Shown here: piece after piece, positions 24,201-39,200 of the stretch
How the letters are laid out: the number at the start of each line of letters is the position of its first letter
How positions within the stretch are numbered: position 1 is the first letter of the stretch
DNA from: Agelaius tricolor
Lineage: Eukaryota; Chordata; Aves; Passeriformes; Icteridae
DNA length: 64,000 bases
NCBI GenBank assembly: GCA_023055355.1
Contig: JALJCS010000004.1
Coordinates: 32,735,744-32,799,743, forward strand
Direction of reading: 5' to 3'
Made by a program: the position numbers and the translations under genes
Notes under the pieces: model-generated
What the model saw: only the letters and a program-made list of their open reading frames with translations
What the model was told of the DNA's origin: nothing
Database searches by the model: none

Positions 24201-27200
24201 ACCTGATTGTGAGCACTCTGCATTATTTTCTTCAAGGCTAGACAATGGATAGACAATAAGAGACACATAAAAAACTTCTCACTCCTTTCTTCAAAGGACG
24301 CTTGTGTTTACCTAATTCACTGAATTTCATCCAGGCATTAATTACCATATGCTGAATACCCATTGATTCCCAAACACTTCAATTAAAAAGTTTTAACTGC
24401 CTAAACACAAGTTTAATATCTAAAGATTAGTGGCAAAGTTACATAAGTAAAAATCAAAGGAGAAGTGTATGCGTGTGTGAGCTGAAACCATAGGACACTA
24501 GTCTTTTAACTTTCGAAATTTCTTTAGAACAGTCTGTATCCAGCACAGCTGTCCAAGGTCACAGCCATCCAGCAGAAACAATGGAAACTGATGGGTTATG
24601 GAAAGAGCACTGCTCCTGGAACTGTAAGCCAGCTAAGTTTCAACCTGAAGTACTTGATTTTTACCACAGCACAAATCAGAGTTGATAATGTAAAATTAGC
24701 TCATTTAGCTAATTTTGAGATGATCAAATAAAATCAGATGACCAAATTAAATGCACTTATTATATAGAGTGTCCTAATGAACAGCCTTCTGTGTTTCTTA
24801 ATGTTATCATCAACATGATAACAATCTAAAGATAAAAGGAAGGTGATATGAACCTGATTTAATTCTCCAGTCTGAAAGTACAAGATACAACATTCCATCC
24901 ATACAACATAATTATAATGTACACAAATGGACAATAAATTCAAGGCAGTCTCACACCCATTACAATTTATTTTAATGAGCAAGAGCCCACACAAGGTCAG
25001 ATAATGGCTCTCTAAAGACATACTTTTGCAAACAGGACTGGAGTTATCATTTTCATGTATGAAAAGTGAAGATAAAATTCCAGCAGACAGACAAAAGACA
25101 AGTAGCCTTGAGCATTATGTCTTTGTAGGTGCTGCTTCATGTTTGGAGAAGTGAAAATGGAAGGTGACATTAGTTTCAAAAATGCCGAACAGAACTCCTG
25201 ATGCACTGAAAGGGTGTCAGTCTACCAGCCATAGTAAGTCAGCATCTGTATTTTCTAGTATGCATCACAGAGATGTACCACAGCTTAGAATATTTAGAGA
25301 AATTAAACTGTCTTACCTTGAATTGGCTGTAGTACTGAGGTACTTTAGATTGCTCTTTTTCTTCTGACTCTGCACATTGTGACTTCTGCTCTAATTTTTT
25401 GGCTTCTTCAGCAGATTCTGCATCAGGTTTAGCTTCAAGGACCGACTGCAAAATGGTCTCCAAGGCATCAATCTGAACAATAACATTTTGTCATGGTTAG
25501 AATCAAGTGTTTGGGATTCACTAAGTAATACAACTGTCTAAGTAACACAACTGTCATGCATTCAAACAACTTAATGAATTACCTTGTATTTTGAGATGAC
25601 TTCTGTATATGCTAAACAGAAAACCAAATTCTAAAAGGAAATGAGACAATCTTGGAAGAATTTTGTACTGTGCTTGGGATCTTGGAGTGTGTGGCTCTCA
25701 GTCATTGCTTTTTGGGCTCTACAACTGCGTATGTACAGAGATGCAGCATTAGGAAAGAATCAGCAAGAACCCTCTTTTACAGGTTCTTAGCTATTCACTG
25801 AAAATAGTAAAAAGTACCTCTATACAAATAGCATTTCTAGGTATTAATAGCATTTACTATTTTTAGAGTATTGGTATGCAGACAGATAGAATCTTCTATG
25901 GACCTACAGTACCAGAGACATACAGCCCTGTTTCAACACCAGGATGTTCATCTACAACCCAGAGCAAGATGAGGAATTCCTGAATTCCTCAGAATTCAGG
26001 AAAAAAAATCACAAGTATATTAAGTTGAGTTCTTCAGACTTGAAGTAAGAAAGATACCTCCAAAACCACACACCTGAAGAGGTAACTCAAAATTGGTGGA
26101 AGTCGCAGATGTGACCTGTCTTGGACTGTCCAGTATTATACTGAGAAGCTTCAGAAAATAGAGCAATAGGTAGGAGTACCTGCTGAGCAGTGCCCCAGAC
26201 TTCTGCTTGTCAGGGGACACTGCAAGTTTAGCAGTGACATGAGCAAAAGGGAGGCTCCCAACATCAGGGACACCTTCAGGAAAAAGTAATGAGAAGGAGA
26301 TACCTCAGTGATGTTACTATGCTCCAGCCCATGTGGTAGTGGCAAACTAAGTTACTCCTAAGCTGTCTGATTCCAGAATCAGCCTGATTCCCCACAGCAC
26401 TCCTAAGCCCCAAGTCCCTTAGGTAATGCCAACCTAATAAATGGATTGAATCTAGCCATCCTCCCTGACTGAGGGCAGTACAAACCTTCTAGAAATCATT
26501 TTGTTGGCTTTTTGGACCAGTACTACTCAGGATATCATCTGAGGGCACAGAACACATACAATTAGCCTTAAGAGCAAGATGTGACAGTTCATCCTCACTG
26601 CTAAGAAATATGTCTCTGAGTAGTTTCAAAAACTTGAGAAACAAAGGTGTCTTTTCATCCACGTTTCCTCTGACACAGACACAGGTGTCTCTAAAAGGAG
26701 GGCAAGGCTTAGAAAACTGAAATGGTCTGTGGCAGTAGCACACACTCATTGCCAAGGACATGCCAGTAGACATTATCACTGGCTCATCAACTTAAGCACT
26801 GATTCTGTTCTAAACATTACTTCTGTCTTGCAAAGGCCTCTGAAATTTGCAGGGCATATTTTCATTAACAAGGCACAGAATTCACAGGTTTTACTGAAGT
26901 TTGTTTTGTATGAAATTCCCCTTGTTCAGTGGGTTATAGCCTTTATACTTACAGCCTCTTTACAGATTTTGATGTCCCCTGACAATGAAGCCACATTCTC
27001 CATCACTTGCAAGGCTCTATTCAAATACCCAGGTGTCCACATCAGTGGCATTAGATTGTATACAGCTCTTAATCCTTTTGTCAACTCCACCTTCCCTGTG
27101 ATAAAAACACACTTTATTGTTAGTGTTTCAATATCTGAATCTTAATGGAACTTGCTTGTATAGGCTGGCTCTGGTTTCTAGCAGTAACAGCAAGTGTCTT

Positions 27201-30200
27201 GGCTTCAGTGGTAAAAACAACACGCTTATACAAAGTTGCTCTGATAGAATTTCCATGACTCTTATTTTATTAATGCGCTTTTTTTTTTTTGCTCAACTTC
27301 ATCTAATTATGTGCATGTTTCTGGTACCTCCTCATTCCCCCTCACCCAAAATTTTTGCCCAGATGAAAATCAGAGTAAATGGCCAGGCTTTATGGTTGTC
27401 AGGCTTTGTAACAGCAGCTTGTAGAAGGATGCCTGAAGATCTCAGACAAATGTCTCCATACCTTTCAGCCAACTGTGGACCATGTGTGCACTAAATCTGA
27501 TTCCCTAAGATTTACTTCTGTGGTCTCTAGGGTTTACTCACCCTTAACAGCTCATGTTATGGCTAAGTGCTCAGTTTACTACCCCTGTTTCTGCTGAGGC
27601 TTCCCAAGAGGAAATACAGGACACCTGGCAAAAAGGAAATTCTGGTTCTTCATATAAGACAGTCTGTGCCACAAGGTGTTCATTGATTTTAGCAGGACCT
27701 GTGATGTACTGCACCACTTGCAATGTGGTTTTTCTTCTGAGTAATTACTTGAGATCATGAAACTCCTGCATAACAGAGGAAACACACATCACATCGTAGT
27801 AGATGCAATTTACAATGACTGTCACTCTTGGGCTTTGATTTTGTTATTGTCAGCAAAACAGGTAATACTTCTTCAAGTGTAGCTTACAGGAGTTGTGTCC
27901 AAGCTCTCAATCCAATTTGCACTCTGGCTATAATAACACAAAACTATGAGAGATACCCTCTTTATATGGAAGAGAACAGTTTAGGAAAAGCAAGGTAATA
28001 AGTGCACAGACAGAGCCTATGGACCATGGCTACATTAAAACAGCTGAGGTGCTTGAGGCCACTGTGCCTGTAGACTTCTTTTACTCTCTCAGAGGTCAGT
28101 TCCATTAGTGTTGGCAAGACTTTGGAATACGTGACATAACAGCAAATAGCTTTTGATTCACTGAATGTCAATGTCATGGACCAAGCACTATTGCTCTCAG
28201 ACAAGAATGAAGCGCATTTCTGAAATACAGGCACTACTCCATCAATCTATATGACATTTAAAACTCTCCAAACTGAATTCCAACTGCACAGCAAAGTCCC
28301 TGTTTGTAACAGTATCTCCACTGGATTACAAACTACAGTGATATGAAAAATCCTGCTTTCAAATTAGTTTTCACGTTTATCCCTCTTTTTGACTGAAAAT
28401 TAATTTTTTGTTTTACAGCCATGATAAATACAAATCAGCATCCTACCTCTGCCAACACACATCATATTTTGAGGTGACATTTGAAGAACAAATTCACTTT
28501 TTATTACCCTCAATAATGCAGTAATGAAACAAAAATTTACAACAAATTGTTGACTACTTCCTAGTAAATAGCCATTCTGTAGAGAAGAACAAAACCTATC
28601 TATACCATATTCCACTAAAGAGTCAGAAGAAATTCAAGAATTGTTTGCCCATTTCCCTTCCCTTCAATTCTGAATATACTCTGATCTAACTTCTCTTTAA
28701 TACTATATAGCAAGTTATTAAGAGCAAAGACTTCTTAACAGATACAGGACAAAGGCACTGCTATCTGCTGTTCACAACCCCAACATTCACTTTACAATGA
28801 CTAGTAGAAGTTCTAAACATAGTGTTTTCCAGGGTGTGCTCTCCCATCTCATAAGGCTTAAGATATTTTATTAACCAGAAAAAGAGTCGGTTGTCCATAA
28901 CCTTATATTGTGTGTCATAGAAATCTGTACTTTAGAGTATTTTTTTTTAATTTGTCAGTCAACCAACAAACCAATCCAACTGCTATTTATTTAAGAATAC
29001 CTTCTCTCTTTCAGCATCTAACCCGAACATGCAGGGAGCCCTAAAATTGGTTCTGAAGCTGTCTGATGAATCAAATTCAAATCAGTTCTACCCTCCAGGC
29101 CTACAAAATAGGTTCACTCGTAACTCTGAAGTTGTCCTCTCACTATTTCTTTTTTTCCTTTGCCTTCCCCGTGATTACATTTTAATAAAACAAAGATTCC
29201 AATTTAATTCAGACACTGAAGACAAGAGGGGAAAACTGACAATGAGGGAGGTAAAACTTACCAAGGAATGCATAGCCATAGAGCTGGGAACTAACACCCA
29301 CAGTGTTACTTTGCTTTAGACCCGTAAGCAATAGCGAAGCTCCAATATTTCTCTCTTCTTCCCACTGCAAATAATTCATCAACTAAGTAAGTGCTCCTTT
29401 AACAAACACAAATAGAAAACGGCAGCAAAGACAGCATGCATGGCTTTCATCACATCTTAGCAATAAAGTAAAGAATGATTAAATATGTCCAGTGTTCAGT
29501 TACAGCATATCTGTCCTGAGGAACAGTACAAATCGTACTGAGGAACAACTCTCTTTGCAGAAGACTAAAATGTGAGGGGTTGAAATTTTCCAAGAAAGTT
29601 CTTCTTACTATGTCTACCCCTAGGTCTTAAACCAAACACAGAAAACTGGTTCTGAGCATTATGAGGCGTTGAATAGTACTTTGAATGCTGTATACAAATA
29701 AAAATATCATTTCACTGCTGTCTTTGGATGGGATTACTTCAAAATGTATATTAAATAGGTCACAGCTATATAAGTAAGCTTGTCTTGAACATGTCTTATG
29801 TTCACACCACCTCTGCCTGCACATTCAGTTTTCATGAAACATTATACATACAGACAAATGCTTATCTCCCCAGTATGGATATACAAACATAGACAAACAC
29901 AATGGAAAAATGAGGTTTTCATCCCTTTGCTTTTCATATACAAGTCACTAAGCATATTTTATTTCTAGGCAATGAAGAAAATATCCAAAACGGTAAATGT
30001 GCTTTTCTTTGGTGAAAATTCAAATTACAACCCAATTGGGTAAAACTTGAAGGCAACTGTAAAATGGATTTTGGAAGATGCTTCATGTAACACAGATGGA
30101 GGCTTCAAGCATTTGCTATATAGATGACAACATGCTATTGAAGGCTTGAGCCAAACTTCATTAAAAATGGCTTCCTACAGAGATCATAGCAGATCTGACT

Positions 30201-33200
30201 AAGCCCCTTTACTGACTGAGGCCCATCTGCAAAGGTAGAATAATGCCATTTCGAAGACCCTGAACTGCCATTCTGGCCTTAAGCAAGCAAGTTATAAATA
30301 ATAACCCCATAATCCCTGGAGACAGGAGAAATGTAACAAATTTAATTTTAAAACAGATTTGCAATAAGAAGCAATGCACCCAAAGCCAATTGGGATACTA
30401 AAAAACCTAGTGAAAATGCTTTATAAGTCTGCAACATCATCATTATCAAGCTCTAACGGTGAGCAATACACAGCTTAATGGGGTCATATACAATAGGTGA
30501 CATTTTTTGGTGGTCATTTGATAGAGTCTCCTTTGAACTGAAGTATCAATTCACGTCCTTCAAATGGGCACACATTACAACTGAAAACCCCTACACACCC
30601 TCCCTTTCAGAGAAAGGAGAAAATGGGGTGACAAATGATTTGATGGTTTTCATACTTGGTTGTGTCTTCTTTCCTTTCTTTCTTTCTTTCTTTCTTCTGC
30701 AGTTGCAAAAATAATGAGAAAATGGAGCATTTTTTTCCCCAGGTAAACTTAGGGGATATAAAATATGTTCATGATTGAATGTCTAATTGACTGCACCACA
30801 ACACTTGGAAGCAGAGGCTCTGTGTATCATTCTGAGTGTGGTCAGCTTACCATACGTTCAGACTTGGCTGCCAGGTACTGGTATAAAACATAGAGAGAAA
30901 GAAGCTGTGTTGATAATTCATCAAAACTTTCTTGGAGCATGATCTCTGTTACTACTGACATAGCATCTATGGAGGAAAACAATACTTAATTATTATAGCT
31001 TCCAATACACATCTTCTTTTTGCACCCACTCATGCACATTGATGCTTTATTGCTGTGGTATGCTTTGAAATAGTTGAAGAGGAAGTGAAACATTTATTGC
31101 AACTAGAATACACCTATAGAATTAGTCTTATTCCTTTGGGTTGCTCAAACACATTGCAAGAAGGAAGAATGGGTTGAATAGCATGAAACTACAGCCAAGG
31201 AGCTCTTAAAATCATCTTAGCTCTACACATTTCAATTGGCTCTTCTTTCCTTAGCTCTTCAATTATTAAAAAAAATTTAAAATTATTTCTTTGTTCTTGT
31301 GTTTTAATTACAAACAAGAGAAGACCAGCTTAACTTCGTTAGTCTTAGGTGACAGGAGAGTACAAAGGATAAGAAATGTTATCACAGATCACCCACAGTG
31401 GTCTATCCAGCAAACAGTGCTCTAGAGGAGCTCTATATGGCATTCCAGTGAGACTCCCAATCAAGAAGGACAGTTTGGAAAAAGATCTTCAGTTTCACAT
31501 GGAACAGAAATATGGATAAAATAAGGGGGAATTCAAAGATGGAGGGGGTATGTCTCAAAAAAAAAAAAAACCATGTATTAATTCGTTGTTTAGCAAAATC
31601 TTTCAGCTCCTTTCTGTTATCTGTTTTAAAAGAGCTTCATGTAAAGGAAAGCTTACTGCAAGTTTACAGTACTAGAAAACCTGACGTGAAATTAAAATCA
31701 GTCATCAAAATTAGTATCTGTCATCAAACATGAGAGGACTCATCAAAACACTTAAACAGTCAATAATGAAAGGTAGCCCCAGTATGGCAATTCAGCATAG
31801 CTGGCCTCCCCCAGTGACAGACAGAAAGCCCACACAAATAATTTTTATATGTAGCTTTTTGAACAGCTAAACGTATGGAAGATGAATACCAACACGCATT
31901 TTGATTCTAGTAACACTCTAATTAATCGTCACTAATAAGTCCTATAATATCATTACCACATATGTCAGACTTGTAACTGAAGAAGATGGTTTACACTTGC
32001 AATAGGATTAATACCAGTAGAAACTGTGAACCTCACAAGTTTCAAAACTATAAAATTAATAAAATCCCCAAAAAAGGAGAGAAAAAACACACAGAAAATA
32101 CTTCAAGGGAAGGTGAAGTTGTGTTTTATGATGAATGCAGAAAAAATATTGGTACAAGTTTTTAGTTTAAAGAAAAGCTCTGTAAATGTAAGAGCATACA
32201 ACTAAGGATGCCGTATTGGTGTGTGTTTTCTTACCTTCATATTTCTTCTGCTTTATAAAGCAATCCAACAAAATATTGAATGTAAAATTATCTGGAAAAA
32301 TTCCATACTGAACCTGAAGAAAAGAAGGGAAAAAAGTTGTGTGCAAATGTGCTGCAGATACCAGAAAGAGCAGAACCACGACACTCCACACTGATGCAAT
32401 GTATATAAGCAACACAAGAGATTAGCATGGCTCCTGTGGTGTAGGTCCTCCAACTTCTGATGAACTGCATTTGTTTTAGTATTTTATCTGAGCCTTTCAG
32501 ACAAGGAATAGCACTGCCCATCACGTTATTATGCCTCCCCTGCAATTAACATGTTTTGGACACCAACACTATTTAAAACCAAAGAGCTTTCTGGGAAAAG
32601 AGAGGATTTAAAAGCTATTTAAAAGTGAGGATGTAAAAAGGCTATTGCTAAAATTCAAGTGCAATAGTAATTTGTTATTTGACGAAGAAACCTGAACTTA
32701 AAACCACAGTCTACAGGCCCTGGCTGCAACAGAAATTCTGTCAAGCCACCCTTGAATCAAAAGCCAATCAAATATATTTGTGTCTCTTCCTTGGTAAAAC
32801 TTACCTTGTTTTGTATTGTGTATAAGGCCTTATCTTGAGCGCCATATTTTAAGCACTGTCTAATCCAGCTGTGAATGGTCCAGTCTCTCAAGTACCAGGA
32901 ATTTGGGCTATGCCGAAACCTAAAGATGACAAAAAGTTCTGGTGACAATATGACTCTGCTATCACAGAAACAAATTCTGTAATCAACACAACTATGAGTT
33001 TCAAAACCTCACCATTCATGAACTCAGATATAAATTTCTCCATGCTTGACTTGGCAGTCAATCACCACTCTCTAAAGAGCTCCAGATAGCCCTTTCAAGT
33101 AAGAGAAACAAAACTTTGACACATTAATAGTATGTACAAAGGGGAATCTGACCTTTTCACTATTTAAACTTCTCACTTTCCAGAAAGCCTACTGCTTTTT

Positions 33201-36200
33201 TCTTGAAAAAAAAATTCCAAAAAATAACATTTTGGTGTATTTATGAAGGCCAACTGAGACTGGTATAAATACTGTAGTATTTTTTGACCTTGTCCTTGTG
33301 ATTCTGTAAGACTGTATTGTATAACATTTTGATGTATAATGTTGCCGGGCTTATCAAAGCTACAACTGATGACATCAGCAGTACCAGAATTACATCAAAA
33401 TATAACTGCATCTGAATCTTTGGAATTATGTAATCTGGTGTCTCTCACCCTCTATAAATCATGCCTCACTTCACCAGCTAAGAATTCATTATGCCTCAGC
33501 ACAGGTCATCCCTGGGCTGCTGCATGCTCCATTTGCCTTAGAAATGCTTCATCAGTGAGGCATACCTCATGCACAGGGACACTCTGCTGGAAAGCCTTTC
33601 CCTGCCTCCCTGCACCAGTTTAATCTATTCTGAGACACCTCATGCCATGACTTCAGCAGTCTTCCAAGGCAACCTACTCCAGTGCTTGACCAATTTGTAA
33701 AATTAAATACTCTTAATTTCATTTCATCCTAATTCAGACACATGCACTTTGCTCCATATTTGAACAAATGGTGACAAAAAGTACATGGAACTTCAGCTTT
33801 GGTAAACATTCAAGCATCAGTTGAAAGTTCAGTGGTAGGAGCTGCTGCCTTGGTCCTGAGCTGAATTTCACACCCACATGTGAAGAGATGCATGCAGTCT
33901 TTCTCAATTCAAATGAAAACTGATCTCAGTCCCCAGCACAGAAGTGACTGCCACTTTCTGTAAAGTACACCAATGACTGAGCTGAGCTCACGTGCAGATG
34001 CTCGCAGCCCCAAGCCAAGACGCAGCACCATTTAGAGGCAGGGTAGACTCTTCCATCTGAGTGAGCATGCTTTCCAGAACGTTTATCAGATTAATGTGGC
34101 CACCAACCCTCTTTCCCTCTCAGTAAATCTCTTGTCTATCACTGAGGGCTACACAGATGACCAAGGCTGGAAAAGTACTGCAGCCTAGAGAGCCTTCAAA
34201 ACAAAGACAGCCATGCCAAAAGTGAAGCTGAACAACTACATAATCTAAATGTAAGTACTTGTAAGTGGCATAGAAATCTCCCCATTAAATTAAAATTTAA
34301 TAGCAAAGAAAAGCATGCTTTGAATATTAAATTACAAGCATCCATTCTGGTACTATAATTACTTTCCATTTTCTTCTCTCTCGGTTTCAAATACTGAGAG
34401 TAGCAAAAATGTATATTTGCTTTCACTAAAGTCCTGTGTCATGGACAAATGCTTTTAGGAAGTATCAGTTACAGGAATTTGGATTTAATCATATTTTGAT
34501 GAAAAATTATCCAATTGCTACAGATTCTCACCAGCTATTTAAGAAGGGTCAAGCTGGAACACCAGCACCCAGTAATAATGCTGCCAACATATTTTAAAGT
34601 TTCATTAAATGGTTAATATTGTTTCACAAGTGGAAAACAACACACCTATCTTTCAAAAAGCATGACACTGGTTGTCTCAAAAACTTAGGCCTTCTATTGA
34701 TACAATCTTTGCAAATGAAAAGCAAGTATTCAAAAAACAACAACAAAAAACCCAACCAGCTGTTTTTAGTGCATTTGAATATCCAACTTTTTTCACAGCT
34801 CTGTTTATTCTCTTGAGTACACCACAGCGAGAGAGAGCACTCCAATACTCCCTGTATCTTGGGATTGCTAAAGCTTATTGTAATGGAAGCTTCTAGGTTT
34901 CAAAGTAAAATTGGATTTGGACAGCAAAAGGCCTAACAGGGATACAATACGGCCTAGAAACAGAATGAAGCTGATCCAGTCAACACTCATTGCTGGAATC
35001 AATATGCACAAAATCCAGAGGCATGCCATAAAACCTTGTAAAAAATCTGCACACCAGCTTTTATCGAGCTGGGACTGATTTTTTGCATGCGTGCGCACGC
35101 ACGCGCATGTGTGTATGATAACCATAGGATCTTTCAGATATAATTACTGCAAGTATGTTACTATTAAGATCTTTATACTGATCTTTAAGCTCAGATCAGG
35201 TCTTGCCTGCCCTAGGTGCTATGCAAATGAAAAGCAAAGAGCTTCTCAACAAAGTAATTTTCTAGTTAATTCTAACAATTAATTACAAATCAGTTGCATG
35301 GGAATGAAGAGAGGAGACTGGTGCATGAACGCAATATAAACGCATGTACAAGATCCCGCAACACAAGACACGTCCATTAATCCACTATGTGGTAGGAGAA
35401 TTGGAAGTGAAAAGGAAACAACTGCACTGCAAACTTTTAACTGTTTCTGATTCATGTAATGCTGAGATAAGCTCTGTCTCTATTGTACTAGCTGAGAAGA
35501 GAAACCAACAGAGTATCTGTTTTTTACAGTTATCCTAGACAAATCAACCAAATGTTGTGGCAGGCACTTGTAATTGAAATGGAATCAGGAAAAAGAGGAG
35601 GTTGCTCATCATTTTGACAAGGATTAACATCCTCCTCCTTCTCTTTGTCCACCAAACAGGATATAATTAAGCAAGGCAATATGTTCAGGGACAGATGAAA
35701 AGACAGAAGGAAGTTAAAACTACAGAAAAAAAAGAAGATTCAGAATGAATTAAATAAAGGAAGTCTCTAGCAACTGCTGTGTGTTTAATGGAGAGACCAG
35801 AAGGTTATCTTGCAGATGCCTAGTGCTGAAATTCATTTTTCTGAAAACTAATAAAAACCAGAGAAGCCCAAGAAAAGACAAGAAGGAACTCTCAGAGAAG
35901 CTCTCTGTTGGTACACTTTAATGTTAATGGCTAAAGAATCAATATGGTCATTCTTCCAGTCACTGAACTGAGAACATCAGTCTCCATGGGGAAGAAAACC
36001 AGAAATATTTGTAATACAGGGAGAGCCTGAAATATCAAGGTCATTGTGAATCTAACAGCACACTATGCAATACTCTAGAGAATTATTTTTATTTTTGAAA
36101 GCTTTTCAGATTATGCAGCCCAGAAACTTGATTTTCACTAACAGTTGCTTTGTACTTGCAAAATGATTATAACTTAGAAGACACAGGAGTGTACAGCCTC

Positions 36201-39200
36201 AGTACAAGGCAACCAGAACATTTTTAGCCAAACAAGTACATTCTCTTGCTCTCAAATAGGCCAGCACATTGGGCTACATTGTCAGTTTACTAAGTTACTG
36301 CATAAAGCCCTGCTGCTCATTATTTTCAACAGTGCTGGGGTATTCATGCTGTGTGAAAGAAACTAAACAATAAAAAAGTTTAACAGACGCTGAGAGTGCT
36401 TCATGGGGTGCTGTACTACTACAGCAAGCATGACTTATTTATATTGGTGCACTCACACACTGCAGAAAAGCTGAATTCCTGCCCAACTCATTTGAGTCTT
36501 GCAACTTTGTTTGTGCCATCAAGTGGTAATGCACTCTAGTTGCTTTCACATACACTGTCTTCTCAAGGGGAGTAATGCAGCAAACCTGAGAGCAAACAGA
36601 ACCAGACCCCAGGTCTGCATTCTTTTTCCTAGGTTGATAGAGGGCACTTCATTGCTTTGGGGATAGTCACAAATGAGGAAGATGATGAAGGGAAATTTGC
36701 TGCATTACAGATGAGAAAGTGCTGTAGAAGTGACCATGAGGAAGAGCTCTGCTCTGCTCTTCCTGGTAGGTATATAGGGAAAACAAGCTCAGCACATCGG
36801 TTCCCATTCTTTGTTGATCACAAGTTCCATTTTGGACTCTGTGGCGTTCTTAAGGGCCAGTCCAATTCCTGATACTGCCAGAAGCCATCCTTGTACAAGA
36901 CACACTTTTTTCTCTTCCTCATTCTCCCCCATTCTCAGAAGGAAGAGACCCTTCCTTTCTCCACCTGTACCTGGCCTAATGAGAAAGCATCTTGTAATGA
37001 TCACACATCCCTACACTTCCTATCTCTCTTCCTTTAAAACTAGAGAGAAACATGGGTCTGCATGTTCATGTATTTTCAACAGAAGGGAGAGTCCCAGATT
37101 ACTTCTCATCCACTTAAAATTCTACGAAGTCTCAACACAAAATGTAAAGAGACTTAAAATGAATAAATATAATAGGAAATATCTCTGCAAACCAAGAAGA
37201 AACTATCTCAGTGGAACAAATCCAAAGTAACTCCACATTTTATACAAGTAATACAGGGCTGGGAAGCATATTAACAATGCCATGTTTTTTTCTTCCCAGG
37301 CACATTTTTTCAGCTACAGTGCATAATGATCAAATGGATTCCAGGCAGGCTTAGCTTGGAAACTGGAAGGCTGTCACCCAAAACTCTCCCTTTGTTTGTC
37401 ATTTCAAGCCACAAGCCTTCGGGAAAATCATCTACATTTTAAATGGACGGAGAGGCATTGCTCATAAATCAGTGTCAAAGAAAACAATCCCGGAAAGGCA
37501 ATCATTATTGACAAAAATTTCCTTTAACAAATGAACAGAACTCTATTTTCCCATCTCTTCTTTGAGTGCCATTTTAGCCTTCACCTTTTGTATAGATCTT
37601 GTAAAAATTTCATGTGTAAACCTACCAGTCCTATAGGAAATGCCACACACATTAACTGCCTACACTCAAAAACAGAGGGAACACATTGCTTTTGTGTTGA
37701 AATAAAAAACTCAAATAGTATATGTACTATAAGATAACAATTATCAAAAGCAGTAATAGGACAGGTTAAAAAATTAGACATGACAACTATAACAGAGCGT
37801 AGTCTAAGGCTGAGGCAGAATCTTACACAAGCAGAAAATTGGTTTGCAGACTCCCTGAAAAAAAATCCTACATTCAGCCCCTATTCTATTTTAATTTTTA
37901 TTGACTTTCCCATCTTTTATTTTGAACTAATTTAACTTGATTGCTTTGATGCTAAAATTAATTCTTCTAAATTAAGCTCTCTCCACCTCCACATGAATTC
38001 ATATTTCATGCATAACATTTTTTGTTAAAGATTTGCACAGAGCTCTTACACCACTAACGCATGTCTGATGATCGCCCCAAAACAGACCTAAATGATCAGA
38101 TATGGAGAAACTACACTACAGAACCACAGTCAAACACCAAGGCTGAGCAGGAGATTTTAAGGATATTTTAAGTATCAAGTCTTGTTTCATGTTATATCAC
38201 ATTAAGTTTTTACTTCTGTTCACTTCAATGTTACAAGTTCACCTTTTTCTTAATCCTTAAGCTTAGTAATAGGACTAGATTTGGAAAAGGAGATATTTTG
38301 TCTAGAAGTACCTACTACACAGTTATTTAGGAAGCCTCAGGACATCACCTGGGTAACTTTCCTCTACCAACAACTGAAGGGAGAAAATTCACTATTCAGT
38401 AGTTTCAGGGTAGGTATTGCATTGCTCAAAACTACATTCATGCACAGAAAGCTCAGCTTCACAAAGTCTCTTTCTAACAGTAACTATCAGCTAGGGTGTA
38501 GTTTATTCTTTATTGACCTAGCTATTTTGACAGTTTTTCTTTTTTTTCCTGCCCATTGTTGTCAGCCTCATATCACTAAATGCTCTTCCTCCTTTTGATG
38601 AATTTAAGGCACCCTCAAGAGTAAAGCATAAGGAACAAGCCTTATTACATTAAAAGTTTAAAAAACAGTATGATCAAAGAATTGCAAAATCCTAGGTAAA
38701 TTTTATAAATTTCAAAATAATGTATGAATGGAGAAGCAGTTTACCACAGCATGAAAGAAATGCTTTGCTTATACATAAATAGACCTAAGAGCTATCACAA
38801 AAGAAATAGCAATACAACCGATAAGGAGCCTATGGCAAGTTTGAAGCAATTTATTCGTATTCCTGGTATTGCAGTATTTTAAACAGATAGTGGTATTCCT
38901 GAAAAAAATCTGAATTATTTATCAATCCTTCCAACCAGAGGCAGTCAACCTAACAGGACTGCAGTGAAGCTGCTCTTCCAACCTTCTGCCAGCAGGTTAC
39001 ACCAAGCAGCCCTGAATCTCCCTAGAAATGTTCACAAAGCACAAAGCAGCGATCCTTCAGACAACCTCATTAATATCCCACAGATTTACCTTAAAGGTTT
39101 CAAATCTTTATTCTAATTAGTTCAGACTGAAAAAGCAAAGCCAAGGCTCAAACAACATACACACTCAGCACACTCTTTGTCCCTGGGAAAACTCTTCAAA

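Noticed and set aside
30851..30966. ATG near the exon 7 acceptor as an alternative MRPS27 start
   Set aside because: It is out of frame with the protein (codons read G-AT GCT ATG) and internal to a conserved segment.
36811..37230. 139-codon plus-strand open frame in MRPS27 intron 4
   Set aside because: No domain, low-complexity Ser/Arg content, no supporting signals.
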